Source: Marsupella aquatica (lineage: Eukaryota; Marchantiophyta). Taken from it: DNA of 64,000 nt. The stretch covers positions 10,044,001-10,108,000 of the forward strand of contig OZ316893.1 in the NCBI GenBank assembly GCA_973895155.1, given 5' to 3'. A program made the translations under genes and the position numbers. The notes under the pieces are model-generated. The model had not been told where the DNA came from, searched no databases, and worked only from the letters and a program-made list of their open reading frames with translations. Positions 1 through 11,586 of this stretch are shown here, piece after piece (the stretch's first letter is position 1; every line of letters starts with the position of its first letter).

Positions 1-1293
1 GGAGACAGTGTCCGAGTCTTCTCTTTTATCATATGTGCTAAGTCAAGAATTTAACTAAGTTCTTTTATTATTCTTTTCTCTTTTGTCATGTAATGCAGTC
101 ATTGCGCTTTCATTCCTTTACTATCACTTTTTAAAGATTCTTTCCTCCTTTTCAACTTAAAAAATAGTTTAGTCATTGCCCTCTTATCTGCTTACTGTTC
201 ATTCTTTTATAAAATCACATTTTTCTACTTTTCAAGTAAAAACGTCATGTTTGCGTCTTTTCACTCTAACTCTATTTATTTTTTGCTTTCTTTGGCACAT
301 GACACTATTGTATGTAGTGAGGTACCCCCTCTTGGCCCTCCCTTGCCTTTGCCCATTGAACCACTATGTTCACGGTTAACTAAGAGTTTTTCAGGTAATG
401 AAAAGATATGTTACTCCTGACTCATTGGAGAGTCATTCATGTGACTGTGGTAAGTAAGTCAAAAGGATTTGATGATAAGTAGCATAAGGACATTACAATT
501 TAGTTCTATACCTAAAGAACTCAATTGTGCCATGGCTTAAGTTATTTAATCTCATGGTGTACATTAATTTGCGCCAAATATAATTAATATACCCTTTCCC
601 CAAATGTGACCCATTGTTTATGACCAAATGTTGGGGATCAGTAAGTTGGACTACTGTTTTGTGTAAGAGGATGCACGGTTATATCAATGGGAACTTCCAC
701 GTAACAGTTGGCTCCATTATCTTCGATCAATGTCTAGTGCCGACCATCTGAACAACTTGTGCCAACTCAAGACTTTGAGGGAGGTTGGCACTAACCAATG
801 CCACACTTTACAATGTCATATTTTTCAGTAGTGACACTAACCAATATGGCCTTGAACCATGTAAACCAATAAGGCATCTCAAAGTTTCAAATAATGTGTC
901 TCAAAGTTGCTTACATACAGACATCACAAGTTATGGACAGGCGGGTGGACAGTTTATGGGCAGAACAAGTTATGAACTACCGAAGTCATAATTTATCACT
1001 TTTTGCCATAACAATTGGATATATGTCTTGATCATAAGTGAATGAAGAGGTTACTGAAAAATAAAAAATAAACCTTTTGAATAATTAAGTTTGTGCAAAA
1101 GCTATGGCCAGCCATCCTCCGCTTTTCCTTATGGCCAAGCCAAATTTGATGGCAAGGGTTCCCTCCATTTCCTCTAACTTGAATTAATGTCCCATTTTTC
1201 AGTGCATGTCTCCCGCTCATGTTTTGGGTGAAAAGTTCACATTGAGTGGATTTCTTGTGCGCACTGCTGTGTGAGTGCCTGCACGGTAGGGCG

Positions 1294-1500
1294 TGCTAGG
1301 TCAAGTAGCAAGTATAGTGGGAGTTCAAAATCTGGAATTCGATCTTATGAGTAAGGTGAGTTGCGGGAAAGTTTGGAGCGTGAGCTACATCAAGTTAGTT
1401 TGCTAGGTCAAGTAGCAAGTATAGTGGGAGCTCAAAATCTGAAGGTCAATCTTGTGAGTTGCGGGAAAGTTTGGAGCGAGAGCTACATCAAGTTGTGCTT
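1294..1500. repeat. Tandem duplication, period about 107 bp
   Basis: Two adjacent copies begin with TGCTAGGTCAAGTAGCAAGT at 1294 and 1401 and end with similar GAGCTACATCAAGTT sequence. They differ by a few substitutions and a small indel. It is non-coding as far as I can see. Confidence 0.8.
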
Positions 1501-1814
1501 TGGTGCAAGTGCTGAGACCCTGAACTGTGAGTTGGAGCTGAAGAATGATTTGGACTCAACCGTGAGCTGGAGTTGAGCTAAGTTTTGGCAAGATTGAGCT
1601 GGAATACAGGACTGTGAGTCGTTGTGGTACGGGAGTACCTGCAATTTTTTCTGGAAACTTGTTTATTATTAGCATATCCCAAGATTTACTTACATTTAGA
1701 CGCCTCCTGACCAACATTTACTTGTTCTGGACACTTATTGAAATATTTGACGTCTCCAGCTTCCTGATGATTCCTTTGCCCCACCGTCACCAAGACTCTA
1801 TGAGGATTTCGATC

Positions 1815-1928
1815 GACGCTGTGAGCAGCGTCAGCCTCCACACTCGACGCTTCTAGCAGCGTCCATTGGTTTTACTTAAGACACTTTTAGCAGCGTCCAC
1901 TTCTACTCACGACGCTTCTAGCAGCGTC
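1815..1928. repeat. Four regularly spaced 18-bp hairpin units
   Basis: The consensus GACGCTTCTAGCAGCGTC is a 6-bp inverted repeat (GACGCT/AGCGTC) around a 6-nt centre. Copies lie at 1815-1832, 1846-1863, 1880-1897 and 1911-1928, at a spacing of 31 to 34 bp. The second and fourth are identical; the first and third vary in the centre or the left arm. Clustered inverted-repeat words like this are typical of subterminal transposon regions, but I found no matching terminus or transposase. Confidence 0.75.
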
Positions 1929-3047
1929 CGCTCGACACTTAGACTTAGTTTTTGAAGTAGATTACTAGTAGAGTAGTATTTTATCACCTTAGAAGTACTT
2001 ATGCTGTACTTCTCCCTTATTTAGTTTTAAACTTGGAAAGGCACGACTGTTCTCACCTTCTCCATTTTTGGATTCCAGCACTTATAAGATAGAGAAGAAT
2101 ACTCATTTGAAGGGAGAGAAATAGACTTAATACTCTATTCAGGATTGAGTCTTCTGAATAGTTTTCTCCTCCTTCCATTGTAACAAGGCATGCTGTGAGT
2201 GTTTTGTATGGAAGTAAAGCTGTATTGATTGAAGTTGAGATTGAATTCAAGAGATTCCTATGGTGATTGAATTCAGTTGCAGACTTCTGATACTTTAATT
2301 GAATTCACCGCTAGGCTTACTTGTGGAGTCAAGATTCGCTAGCCAATTCAAGAGTAGTTGTTGATAAATGAGAAGTAAATTCTGATTCTCAGAGGAGTTA
2401 GTACCGTTGCTTTGATTCTGGAATATGGTTTAGAGTTTGACTGAATTGCGTATCGCTGACGTCAAACCATGTTGACGGCATTTTAAACCATATCATTCAT
2501 TTGCAACCAGAAAGCTTATAGTTTATCAGATTGAGAATTCCATTATCATTCAACTTGGTGTTTTGAAGTGTGAGATTGATGAATTATGGGACAGATTTCA
2601 TGTCTATACTGATCCCAAATCCTTTCTGAAGGAGTGGCAGTAGCAGCGTGTTGTCTCTAAATTTTTACTCATTTCTTCTTTGATTCATAAACCAGAAGTT
2701 CAGTTACTTCTTGGTATGTTTATTTGATTTTCCGTTGAAAAGTGGAGTCAGCTTAGAGCTCAGCGCTCTAAATCACTCCGAGTGATAAAAGTTATACAAT
2801 TCATTCTAAAATCTGTTCTTTAAGGGATCGAAACTTTGGTTTTAAGTGAGAAGAGTCACTTTTGATACTTAGCACTATACGACAGTCGTTGTTGAGTGAG
2901 TGCTAGGACTATGAGTAATCGCCGAGTGAGTGCTGCGCTGAGGTGACTTGATGTGAAAGTGATGGAGAATAGGTGAGCTAGCTTGTATGTGTAATGTATG
3001 TCGTCACTTTGCATCTATGTGTATAATTTTGATATCGACCAAAGTGA

Positions 3048-3187
3048 AGCAGAGCCTTGCTGCAGGGGTTTGCTAGCAGTTCCCATCACCTGCACTATTT
3101 TTCATTCGTTTCTTCCAAGCAGAGCCTTGCCACAGGGGTTTGCTAGCAGTTCCCATCACCTGCGCTGTTCTTTATTCGTTTCTTCCT
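3048..3187. repeat. Tandem duplication, period 71 bp
   Basis: Two copies starting AGCAGAGCCTTGC at 3048 and 3119 share the core GGGGTTTGCTAGCAGTTCCC and end in TTCGTTTCTTCC. There are a handful of substitutions between them. Confidence 0.8.
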
Positions 3188-3353
3188 GGCTCCCGGTTGT
3201 AATGGAGGATTGATGTTCCTTCAATCTCCTTCTCTGACTTGTCTTCCGATCTCAGTGTTTACTCAACAAGAAGTCTTGCTCATGGGCTTGTTTCAAAAGC
3301 ATTTGAAAATCCTTTCCAACGATGCCTTAATCGCCTGTTTTCATCCAGTATTA

Positions 3354-3356
3354 TTG
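3354..3356. other. Target-site duplication TTG, left of E1
   Basis: TTG directly precedes the CACTAG terminus and is repeated directly after the right terminus at 19938-19940. A 3-bp duplication is the hallmark of CACTA insertion. Confidence 0.85.
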
Positions 3357-3380
3357 CACTAGTACATTTTGAGGCATTTT

Positions 3381-3783
3381 ACCGATTGTATTTAGATCGG
3401 ACGCCTTCAGGAAATCCGACGCGGAAATCTCACCTGTCCGATACCAAAAGAATCGCAATTTCCGATATAAATTTTATCGGAAAACGACAATCGGAAACTA
3501 ATCAGAACTACCAATACCAAAACATTTGGGAGTTCCGTCGCCTAAACTGTCGGGAAACACTATGTCCGATGCCCGCGTAATCGGATGTCTGTTTCACGCA
3601 ATTTCTGTTAGTGGAGGCGTCCGATTCTAGACCAATATTCTGGACATGGAAATGACCGATTGGTTTAACATCGGAAATGTCCGATGTTATTTGGAACGGA
3701 AATTGCGATTATAGTAGAATCGGACTTTGCGATACGTTTGGGATGGAAAAGTACAATGATTGTGGCATCGGATATGGATCGGT
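3381..3783. repeat. E1 left subterminal array of TCCGAT words
   Basis: More than ten copies of TCCGAT/ATCGGA and one-mismatch variants occur in both orientations, starting 24 bp inside the left end. In characterised CACTA elements such short subterminal repeats are bound by the TNPA-type protein during transposition. The assignment here is by position and density; binding is inferred. Confidence 0.85.
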
Positions 3784-4208
3784 ATCTACCCGGAAACTAT
3801 TTGGCGAGCTTGATTGGGCCTATTTTAAATGGGGGGCTAATTGGGGGTTTAATTGGGGTGCAATTTAATTCTTTAACTGAGTTTTTATCTAGGGTTTAGA
3901 GAGGTCATTTAGTCAAGAGAGACTATCAATTTTGATTGCACACTATGTACCTTGAAACCCGGGCATGACACGGCATAACTATATCTTATATACAAAAATG
4001 AAATATCGAGGGCAAAAGTACAAAAAATGGAGAACATCTCCATGCATAGTGCCAGCTATGCTAAAGGCTGGGCATATCAAATGGACATAATGCCCTCCAA
4101 CTATCCACCTCGCTAGCCTGGTACTAGATCTATACATGTCTACCTAGTCCACTATCCATACAAGCTATGTCGCGTCTTCCTCTTCTTCACACGGGAACGA
4201 CTAGGTTG

Positions 4209-6883
4209 CTATGCTCTATGAGTCTCTACCGCTGACACACCAGGTAGCACATCATGGTCGTGGCTACCTGATCTGCCTCCATCGTCATGTGGATGAGGTG
4301 CAGAAGCAATCTCTGGTACTCCCCCACCTCCAGATGCGCCTGAACCATGGGAAGGCACTCCTTCCCCGACACAAGTGTGGAAAGAAGCCCCTCCAACACC
4401 ACCACCACTACCCCCCTCAGGGCGAGACTCACCTCCACCACTATGGCCGGAACCTCCAGACTGGATGCCTACACCACCACTATGAACAGGAGATGGTGTC
4501 GGCACATGACCACCAAGGCCTCCCCCGGACTGTCGCGAACCAGCTGGTACACTACCAGGGCCAGCCCTAAACTGACGAGGTGCAACAACTCCACCACTAG
4601 CCCCCTCAGGACGAGACTCACCTCCACCACTACGGCCGGAACCTCCAGACTGGATGCCTACACCACCACTATGAACAGGAGATGGTGTGGGCACATGACC
4701 ACCAAGGCCTCCCCCGGACTGTCGTGAACCAGCTGGTACACTACCAGGGCCAGCCCTAAACTGACGAGGTGCAACAACTCCACCACTACCCCCCTCAGGG
4801 CGAGACTCACCTCCACCACTACGGCCGGAACCTCCTGACTGGCCAACGACATGACCAGTATGAACACCAGCCCGTTGTCGAGACCCACCTGGTACAACAC
4901 CAGGGCCAGTCCTCACTCGACCACCTGCTGTGGCTAGAACTCCAGACTCACTACGAACCCCTCGGTTGTGACCTACTGTGGCTGGAACCCGGGACTCACT
5001 CCGTCCACTCCTACCGGCTAATCTCTGACGAGAAGGAGGCATATCACCTGCTCTATGCTCCATCCGGCGAGTGGAGCCACCTACACCCTGACCAGACTGG
5101 TGACGTCCACTCTCTCGGGGTCCTGACCGGCCACGTGCACCAGTAGAACCTCGTACTGGAGCCTCGGCCACACTCCCCTCTGAAGCACTATCATCCTCCG
5201 CATCCTCTTCATCCTCCTCCCCCTCACCATCCTCCTCACTCTCCAAGTCCTCCTCACCCCCTGACTCATCCTGCACATAGTAACAATCTCCAATCCATAT
5301 GTCATTCCGCAACATACGTACCAGCATGAAGCCATCTTTCAAATCATTCTAATATCCGCACTTACCAAGGCCAACATGTCGTCCATGTGAATCTTTAGCG
5401 CCCGAGCACCATGCTCCTTTGCCAGCTCTCTCTCTGCCGGCAACAATGGTCGTCCGTGCTCTTTCTCCTACACACCCAAACCATATGCCACCCCCAATAC
5501 TAAGGTCAATTATAGCAACCCTACCCTGGCCTAATTAAACACCTATATAAACCCTTCACCATCAAAGCCCCATAAGAACACTTAGCCGTTCATGCACAAA
5601 CTATTCAAAAATTTGAATATGTCCGATACTAATAGAATCGGTACCCTCGACAGTTCCGATTCTTTTTTATTGTCCGATGCTGCATCCGATACTTAGAGGA
5701 TCGGACTAGAATCGGACCTTACATGCCGAAAGCAAAAAAAACTAAGGCATGATCGAGCGACCTACGGGCATACAAAGACCTGTCCCGGGTTTGGAAGGGT
5801 TAGGCATTCGACAATTGGCCTCAGGTGATTAGGGAGGAGGAATGCTGCTGAAGGAATGCATGGAGAGGAGGGGAATGGAGCACTTACAAAATCGGCCTTG
5901 AGACGCTGTGATCCGCCTTGCCCCATTCTGTGAGTAACCTTTGGCCTCTTTGTTACTCTCAGCAGAGCTTTCATTAGCCAGGATGCTGGGTCTCCAAGCA
6001 GGGCTGATTTTGCTGACCATTCTTCAAGTTCTTGATGCATGGGTGCAGTATTCACCATCTCTCCTTGTTCAATCTTCTTCTGAGCTGCTTGAATTTCAGC
6101 TTCCCAGCGTTGTGTGGCTTGCCAAGCTCGAACCTGCAACTCTTCTTCAAGCCAGGCACACCAAGCATTCTCAGGAATCTCACCAGCTGGGCTTCCCCCT
6201 TTCCTGATCACCTCCTCATCCAGTTTGCATTCAGCCAGGTACTTTCGCATCTTCTCTCGTACATGATTTTGCATGTCTGCAAGTGAGACTGAGATCTTTT
6301 TGTTTAAGAATCGATCGTCCACAAACGACCCATTCAAAAATCTCTCTTTGATTTGCTCTCGAATTTGAAATCTCTCATCCTGCTTCTTCTTCCCCCAGTA
6401 GTCCATCGGGCCAAAATGAGACCTCACAATCTGCCTAACTTGACTCCCAAACAAACGATAACTCCTGGAGAGTGGAGCACCTCCCTCATTCAGAAACAAT
6501 TTTGGCCTCTTGGCCCTATCATCTGCCTTCTTTCGTTCCTCCTGAATTCTTTGTCGTTCTGCAGCCCAAGCCTCCCTCCTTAGGCTCTTCTCCTTTTGTC
6601 TTGGTGATAGGGCTTCCACTGGCCTCTCTCTCTCGTCCTCCCTAGTGTTACGTTTCCTCTTCCTCTGCAATCTCTCCTCCTCGAGTCTGGCTTGGAAAGC
6701 TTTTTCTGCATCAGTGATGGCTACCTTCTGGGAGCTGTCGATCAGTCCTTGAGTGAGCTGGGCTACCTGCAATGCAACCTCCGGTGAGAGCCCCACTTTC
6801 TCCCTAAACAATTGAGCCATGACTTCACCATAGCTGCTTGATGGCCCGGCACCATCTCCCATCCCTCCCGCATTCCCTTCCAT
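4209..6883 (-). CDS. E1 TNPA-like accessory transposition protein (Transposase_24-like)
   Basis: Minus-strand gene with three inferred exons: 6883-5888, 5467-5366 and 5270-4209, all joined in phase 0 at GT-AG sites (GTAAGT donors), giving about 719 residues. Exon 1 begins with a Gly/Ser-rich stretch, then a highly charged, probably coiled-coil region with KRKRK runs. It continues into a helical core ending in THRMGQGGSQRLKADF. Across the splice this continues EKEHGRPLL, the H..G...(E)..GR pattern seen in Transposase_24/TNPA-like proteins of plant CACTA elements. Exon 3 is an acidic block followed by Gly/Ser/Arg-rich repeats of about 65 residues, two nearly identical. It probably binds the TCCGAT repeats, an inference from the family and from the arrays in its own promoter and first intron. 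No stop codon interrupts the model. Confidence 0.7.
4440..4815 (-). repeat. Near-identical ~180-bp coding repeats in TNPA-like exon 3
   Basis: Two almost identical consecutive units, and a partial third, encode Gly/Ser-rich blocks containing APRQFRAGPGSVPAGSRQ and VPTPSPVHSGGVG. The few differences are mostly single bases, so the duplication is recent or kept uniform by gene conversion. Such repeat number commonly varies between transposon copies. Confidence 0.75.
5622..5716. promoter_or_regulatory. Internal TCCGAT cluster in TNPA-like intron 1 (E1)
   Basis: About eight TCCGAT/ATCGGA words lie in 95 bp inside the intron between exons 1 and 2 of the minus-strand TNPA-like gene. E2 has a cluster of its own repeat word at the equivalent intron position. 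That argues for a conserved function such as autoregulation or splicing control. Confidence 0.6.
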
Positions 6884-6988
6884 CGCTACGAGCTCTGCAA
6901 AGGTATCGTGAAATGCTCCCGATGCTTTTCCCGACTAGAGTGCCTTCGCACTTTAGTCGGGTGACCTAAAAACCCAAAATGCATAACG

Positions 6989-7066
6989 TCCGATACTTTC
7001 TGCATCGGAAACTCCGATTCTAGGTCAATCGGACTTAGTATCGGACCCCTCCTCCAAAGTATCGGA
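6989..7066. promoter_or_regulatory. Internal TCCGAT cluster upstream of the TNPA-like gene (E1)
   Basis: Six TCCGAT/ATCGGA words lie in under 80 bp, about 105 bp upstream of the TNPA-like start at 6883. In maize Spm the TnpA protein regulates the element's own promoter through such repeats. A similar role here is inferred. E2 has its own repeat word in the equivalent place. Confidence 0.6.
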
Positions 7067-7948
7067 CTTAACCCTCCCAATGTATTTTCTGATGGTTTGT
7101 GAATCGCATGACCTTGGCATTTGGACTTTTGCATTTGGATCCCATGTATACTATAATGACCCCCTTTATGTTAGTTGGGGGTTAATTATGCTATATTGTG
7201 GGCTTATTAGGTGTGCGGCGCAAAACGGGCATATCAACGTACAGTGGCCGTGACAAAGCTAGCACACTATTTTTTGGTGGGTATGGATGATCATTGAATG
7301 TATGTACCCAGATCTATTTTCAGTTTGATTTTAAATGATTCCCATTTTGACCATGAGGCAATGCTATATGCATGGTGCAACTTTTGGGGACTATAAGAAG
7401 TCACAAATTAAATTAACACTCTAGTGCCGTTTTGTGCAGTTTTGTATTTTTTGTTTTTGGAGGGTCGGGTCGTTGCTTTTCCTTGGTTTTCTTAGTAGGG
7501 TTTATTTTTGCCAATGAATTATGCACAGCGAGAGTACGCGCATCCAAAAGGTATGACATATATGATCCTCCAAAATGTATTGGAAATATTTGACATGATA
7601 TATGCGTTACTTGTGGGAGTTTATAATTGGACATCCAACTCGTCATTGATTTTTATTAATTTCATTAATTATTGGTTTGTTACTTAGGTTTGCATGTATG
7701 TCATCTCATCTTTCAACTTCCCCACCTAGCCTGTATGTGCAGGTTTTTTTGGATTGGCCTTAGCATATAGTCTAAGGCTTAGAGCCTAGTAGGCACTGTA
7801 GAGCGCGGATATCATTCAGGTACTAATTAAGTCCAACACTGCAAATTATTAACATACTATATATTTCCTGTTTGGGTTTACCTCAAGTTAGGGTGATGAA
7901 TCAATCTTGCATTTTGGTAAAGACTTGTTTGTGTGTAATTGGCAGACA
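7067..7948. promoter_or_regulatory. E1 divergent intergenic region with 5' UTR exon and intron
   Basis: This region separates the minus-strand TNPA-like gene from the plus-strand SET/tnp2 unit. A segment ending CGGATATCATTCAG at 7819, followed by GTA, matches two E2 segments ending TCTCATTCAG|GTA (27681 and 28153). I read it as a 5' UTR exon with a conserved splice donor. The acceptor would be GGCAG at 7941-7945, just before the start codon at 7949, again as in E2. I see no coding sequence in the rest. Confidence 0.5.
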
Positions 7949-9252
7949 ATGTCGACTTCTGAGAGTTTGGATATAGATTCCGACTCTGACTTGTCTTCCT
8001 CTGAGGGGGACATTCCTCCTCCCCCTCAACAGCCTCGAGCACCCCCTCCATTAGGCCCTATTCCATGCTGGTGTCTTAGATGTAAAGGACTGGTGGTTCG
8101 TCAAGCGTGGCAGTCCATTGAACACATCGAAAACTATGGTCGACATGAGGGTGATTTACTGGGATATTCAGCTCGCCAGGTATTGCTTGACATGAACTCC
8201 GCTATATATGATACACTATCATAATAGTTGGCTGGTTTGAGACCTTTTAGGAGACAAGTATTAATTTTTGTTTGTTTATGATTGAATAGGTGCGTTGTAG
8301 GGCCCGTCCTCCATTGGTCTCTAGTCAACTATGGCATGATGCATTCCTAGCTGGTGCTAGACAGTTGCTTGCATCATCAGTTGAAGACCCCGAGCAATCA
8401 TGTACCCCCGCACATGTTCAGGCAGATGTTGTTCATGAACCCATAGTGGTAGAGTTGGGGCATGGTAGGGATGATGCACCGCCCCCTACTAGGGTTCTAC
8501 GCACAAGACCACGTTCTCATAGACGTCGACAACAGCATGTAGTTCTAGACACAGACCCATCCCATGAGCACTTTAGAAGGAGTGTTATGCCTCCACCAGG
8601 GGAGGAGTACATAGAAGTTGAAGGGAGGTTGGGCTTGTCATATGTGATGGGAAAGGCAATCAGTGTCTTCAAGGATTTTGACCCTGAGAGTTTTGCGATT
8701 CCTCGTGGCCTAGCCATTGACATCCCTGTACATATATGGGGTCGGCAATGGATAGTGAAGGCATCGACCCTTGGCGGGGAGGTTGGGTTAGGCTTATTTG
8801 CTTTGGAGGACATTGAGGTCCCTCCAAAGCCTTGGCGTCGTGGCTATGATGGGGAACACCTTTTCCCTTACATTGGGCCTGTGTATACATCCAAGAGTTG
8901 GAACATCCTCTTGCGCCAACATCCAGCTTGGGGGGTATATGCATTGCAGATGGACTCAGACCCAGATGAGGTCCTAAGGAGGCCTTGGCATTGTAGGATG
9001 ATTGATGGGGACCCTGTCCGTTCAAATAACATAGCTGGGTACATCAATAGTACACATGGTAGAGGGAGTGGACTCCAGCCTAATGTAGAGTGGGCTCAGA
9101 TTTTTGGCCCACCCACTCCGCCTTACTATGTCACACATATGGATGATCATGTTATGACAGTAGCCATACGGACCATTAGGGCGGGTGATGAGTTGTTTTG
9201 TGACTATGAATGGAACGCAACCACGATGGGCATTCGATCTGGCCACACTTAG
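7949..9252 (+). CDS. E1 transposon-encoded SET-domain protein (zinc-binding exon + SET exon)
   Basis: Two exons, 7949-8179 and 8290-9252, join in phase 0 (CAG|GTATTG and ATAG|GTGCG) to give 397 residues. Exon 1 has an acidic Ser-rich start, a run of prolines, then CWCLRC and a later H..NYG..H pattern that may bind zinc. The SET domain lies at about residues 232-385. It shows the glycine motif GLGLFALEDI, FPYIGP, then the cofactor-binding knot region NIAGYINSTHG, and RAGDELFCDYEW with the usual catalytic tyrosine. The canonical NHSC is altered to NSTH, but the fold signature is clear. SET proteins transfer methyl groups from SAM to protein lysines; the substrate here is unknown. The protein ends at its own stop shortly after the domain. 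Exon 1 could instead splice to the tnp2 exon at 9361. Confidence 0.8.
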
Positions 9253-9360
9253 CACATATGTGTATTCCCCATTTTTGAAGTAATATAAGAATATTGTAGT
9301 TTTTTAGGAACCCATGGGCTAACTCAAACGTATATATGTGTTTTGTGCGTTGTATGATAG

Positions 9361-11586
9361 AATGCATATGTTGAGCCGGATGTTGGGGTGTTACCACGAG
9401 CTATGCGCCAACACCTTGTGCAGGCCATGGAAGATTGGCGACATGCCTCTCTACCACCAGATGGCGATCCGGATGTTCCAGAGCAGGAACCAGATGCCTC
9501 CCAATCAAGAGTTGATGAAGATAGGGCCATGGATGACTTGATGCACCAATTCTATGACATAGAGGATGGTGATCATGACATGGCTGATGGGGAGAACATT
9601 GAGGTCCCACTTCCACATCAAGAAGGTTGAAGGAGTTCAGCCTCCAAACAGTGGGAGGAAGCACGTCAACATGCGCAAACTCGGATATTTGATGGATCAC
9701 GCTTGTCTTGTCTTTCAGCAATAATGTTGTTGTTGAACTTGCAACAAAGACATGGAGCAAGCAACTTACTTCTTGATGATCTCTTTCGGACATTGCATGA
9801 TTGTATCTTGCCAGAAGGAAACAACTTGCCAGACTCTTGGAAAGAGGCAAAGAAGGTGTTGAAGTCCATAGGTCTGCAGGACGAAGTCATACATGCTTGC
9901 GTGAATGATTGCGTTCTGTTTAGAGGCACTTATAAAGATGCAACGTCATGTCCTACATGTGAGAAGCCTAGGTATCGTGAGGACATGTTGACGGGAAAAG
10001 TTCCTCAGAAGGTCATGAGGTACTTTCCTCTTATACCTCGTTTGCGCCACCAATATAGATGTGCTGAGTTGGATGAGTATATGGTTTGGCATTCCCAAAA
10101 TCGCTCAGATATGAGTTCACAACCACCCACCATGTGCATGATGGTTGACTCCCCTGCAAACAAGTTTGTGGAGGAGAGATGGGGTGAGTTCCGAACTGAC
10201 CCACGTCATGTTCACCTAGGATTGGCAGCGGATGGCATCAGCCCATTTGCACTAGCAGGTAAGGCCCAACCATATTCACTATGGCCAATGGTCCTTACTA
10301 ATTACAACATCCCTCCATGGATGTCCATGAAGAAGGGTCATTTGCTCCTTTCCATGATTATCCCTAGTCCTAAGCAAGTGAAAAAAATTGATGTGTACTT
10401 GCAACCATTGATTGAGGAGCTACAAAAGCTTTGGAGTGGTGTGGATTGCTATGATGGTCGAGTGCAAACGGGGGGCTTACGTCGAGAATTTAAGTTGAAG
10501 GCCATTCTTATGTGGACCATACATGATCTTCCAGGTATGAATCTTTGTTAAATTATCCCTTCCCATAGCTAGGCAACCGTACCTAGCATACTTTGTTATG
10601 TATTGAGTTAGCTAGAAGCACATATATCTTTTAATAAACTTATTTACTTATGCATGGGATATATATTTATATGCAGGGTTTGGATATATTTCTGGCCTGA
10701 CCACATCAGGATATCAAGCTTGCCCAACTTGTGGACCTAATTTGGAAGGAATAGCGCGGCCAAAGTCAAAGACCTTGAGGAAGATAGTGTATATTGGTCA
10801 CACCAAGTACCTCCCTCCAGACCATGATTGGAGGAGAGACCCCTTTTTATATGACACTGAGGATGGCCAACCAGACAGACGACCACAACCTATTCCAAAA
10901 GATCCTGCATATTGGAAAGAGGTATGGGAGAGAGTATCTAATCCAGATGACCCATTGCAATATGCCCGGTGTGGCATGACTTGTTTGTCTGCATTGTCAC
11001 AACTACCTTATTGGGCTGAGATGCCACTTAACCATTTATTTGACCCTATGCACATTGAGGGAAATGTTGGGAGGTCCTTGATTCGCCACCTATATGGAGA
11101 GAAAGACAACAACTGGAGAGAGAGTTGTGAAGAGATGGGGATGCATGGCCCTCATGGTTTTTGGCCATCTATGGATCCCGATAATGCCCCCCTTACTATT
11201 CATCCTCCTTGGGTTTTGACACGAGGTGAGCGGACCGAGTTTCGCAAACGCATAGGGTCTATGCGATTTCCTACAGGGTATGGTGCCAATCTTCGCAAGG
11301 CATTTGGTGGACTTGACTCTCCAAAATGGCCAGCTTTCTTGAAGACCCATGATTATCATCGCTTATTGCAACATGTTATTCCAATTGCTATTATTGGATT
11401 GGGTAGTGAGGATCTTCGTGATGCCCTTTGGTCGTTGGGTAAGTTGTTGAGATGGGTGTGTCAAAAGGAGGTGAACGAGGATGAGGTTGCAGCAATGGAG
11501 GTGTTTGGAGTGGAGGTTGTGTGCAAACTTGAAAGGGCCCTTCCTCCTTCATTTTTTGATGGTCAGGTTCATTTTCTACTACATCT
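9361..11586 (+). CDS. E1 tnp2 transposase, N-terminal and central part
   Basis: Exons 9361-10534 and 10677-11586 join in phase 1 (CCAG|GTATGA and ATGCAG|GG). The first begins at an ATAG|AATGC acceptor in phase 0, compatible with direct splicing from exon 1 (ends 8179). Family motifs in order include C..C near ATSCPTCEKPRY, RYFPLIPRL, NYNIPPWMSMK, DVYLQPLIEEL, DPMHIEGNVG and LKTHDYHRLLQH, all typical of the tnp2 (TNPD-type) transposase of CACTA elements. This enzyme cuts the element ends. One in-frame TGA lies at 9628-9630, upstream of the conserved core. The gene is then broken at 11586 by a Copia insertion. Its remainder is at 18087-19128; joined, the model is 1,118 codons with one internal stop. 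Confidence 0.85.

Larger units (their letters stand above)
1..3353. other. Flank left of CACTA element E1, no recognised gene
   Basis: AT-rich sequence with only short open frames that resemble no family I recognise. It holds three local repeat structures listed separately: a 107-bp duplication, a set of 18-bp inverted-repeat units and a 71-bp duplication. I see no tRNA, rRNA or recognisable transposon protein here. Confidence 0.6.

Noticed and set aside
1815-1928. Regular repeat-spacer pattern resembling a small CRISPR array
   Set aside because: The sequence is clearly plant nuclear DNA, the spacers are only about 13-16 bp, and no cas genes exist. Transposon or binding-site repeats are far more likely.
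8290-9252. A host SET gene interrupted by transposon insertions
   Set aside because: A homologous SET exon sits at the same position in E2, within clear CACTA termini, so it belongs to the element family.
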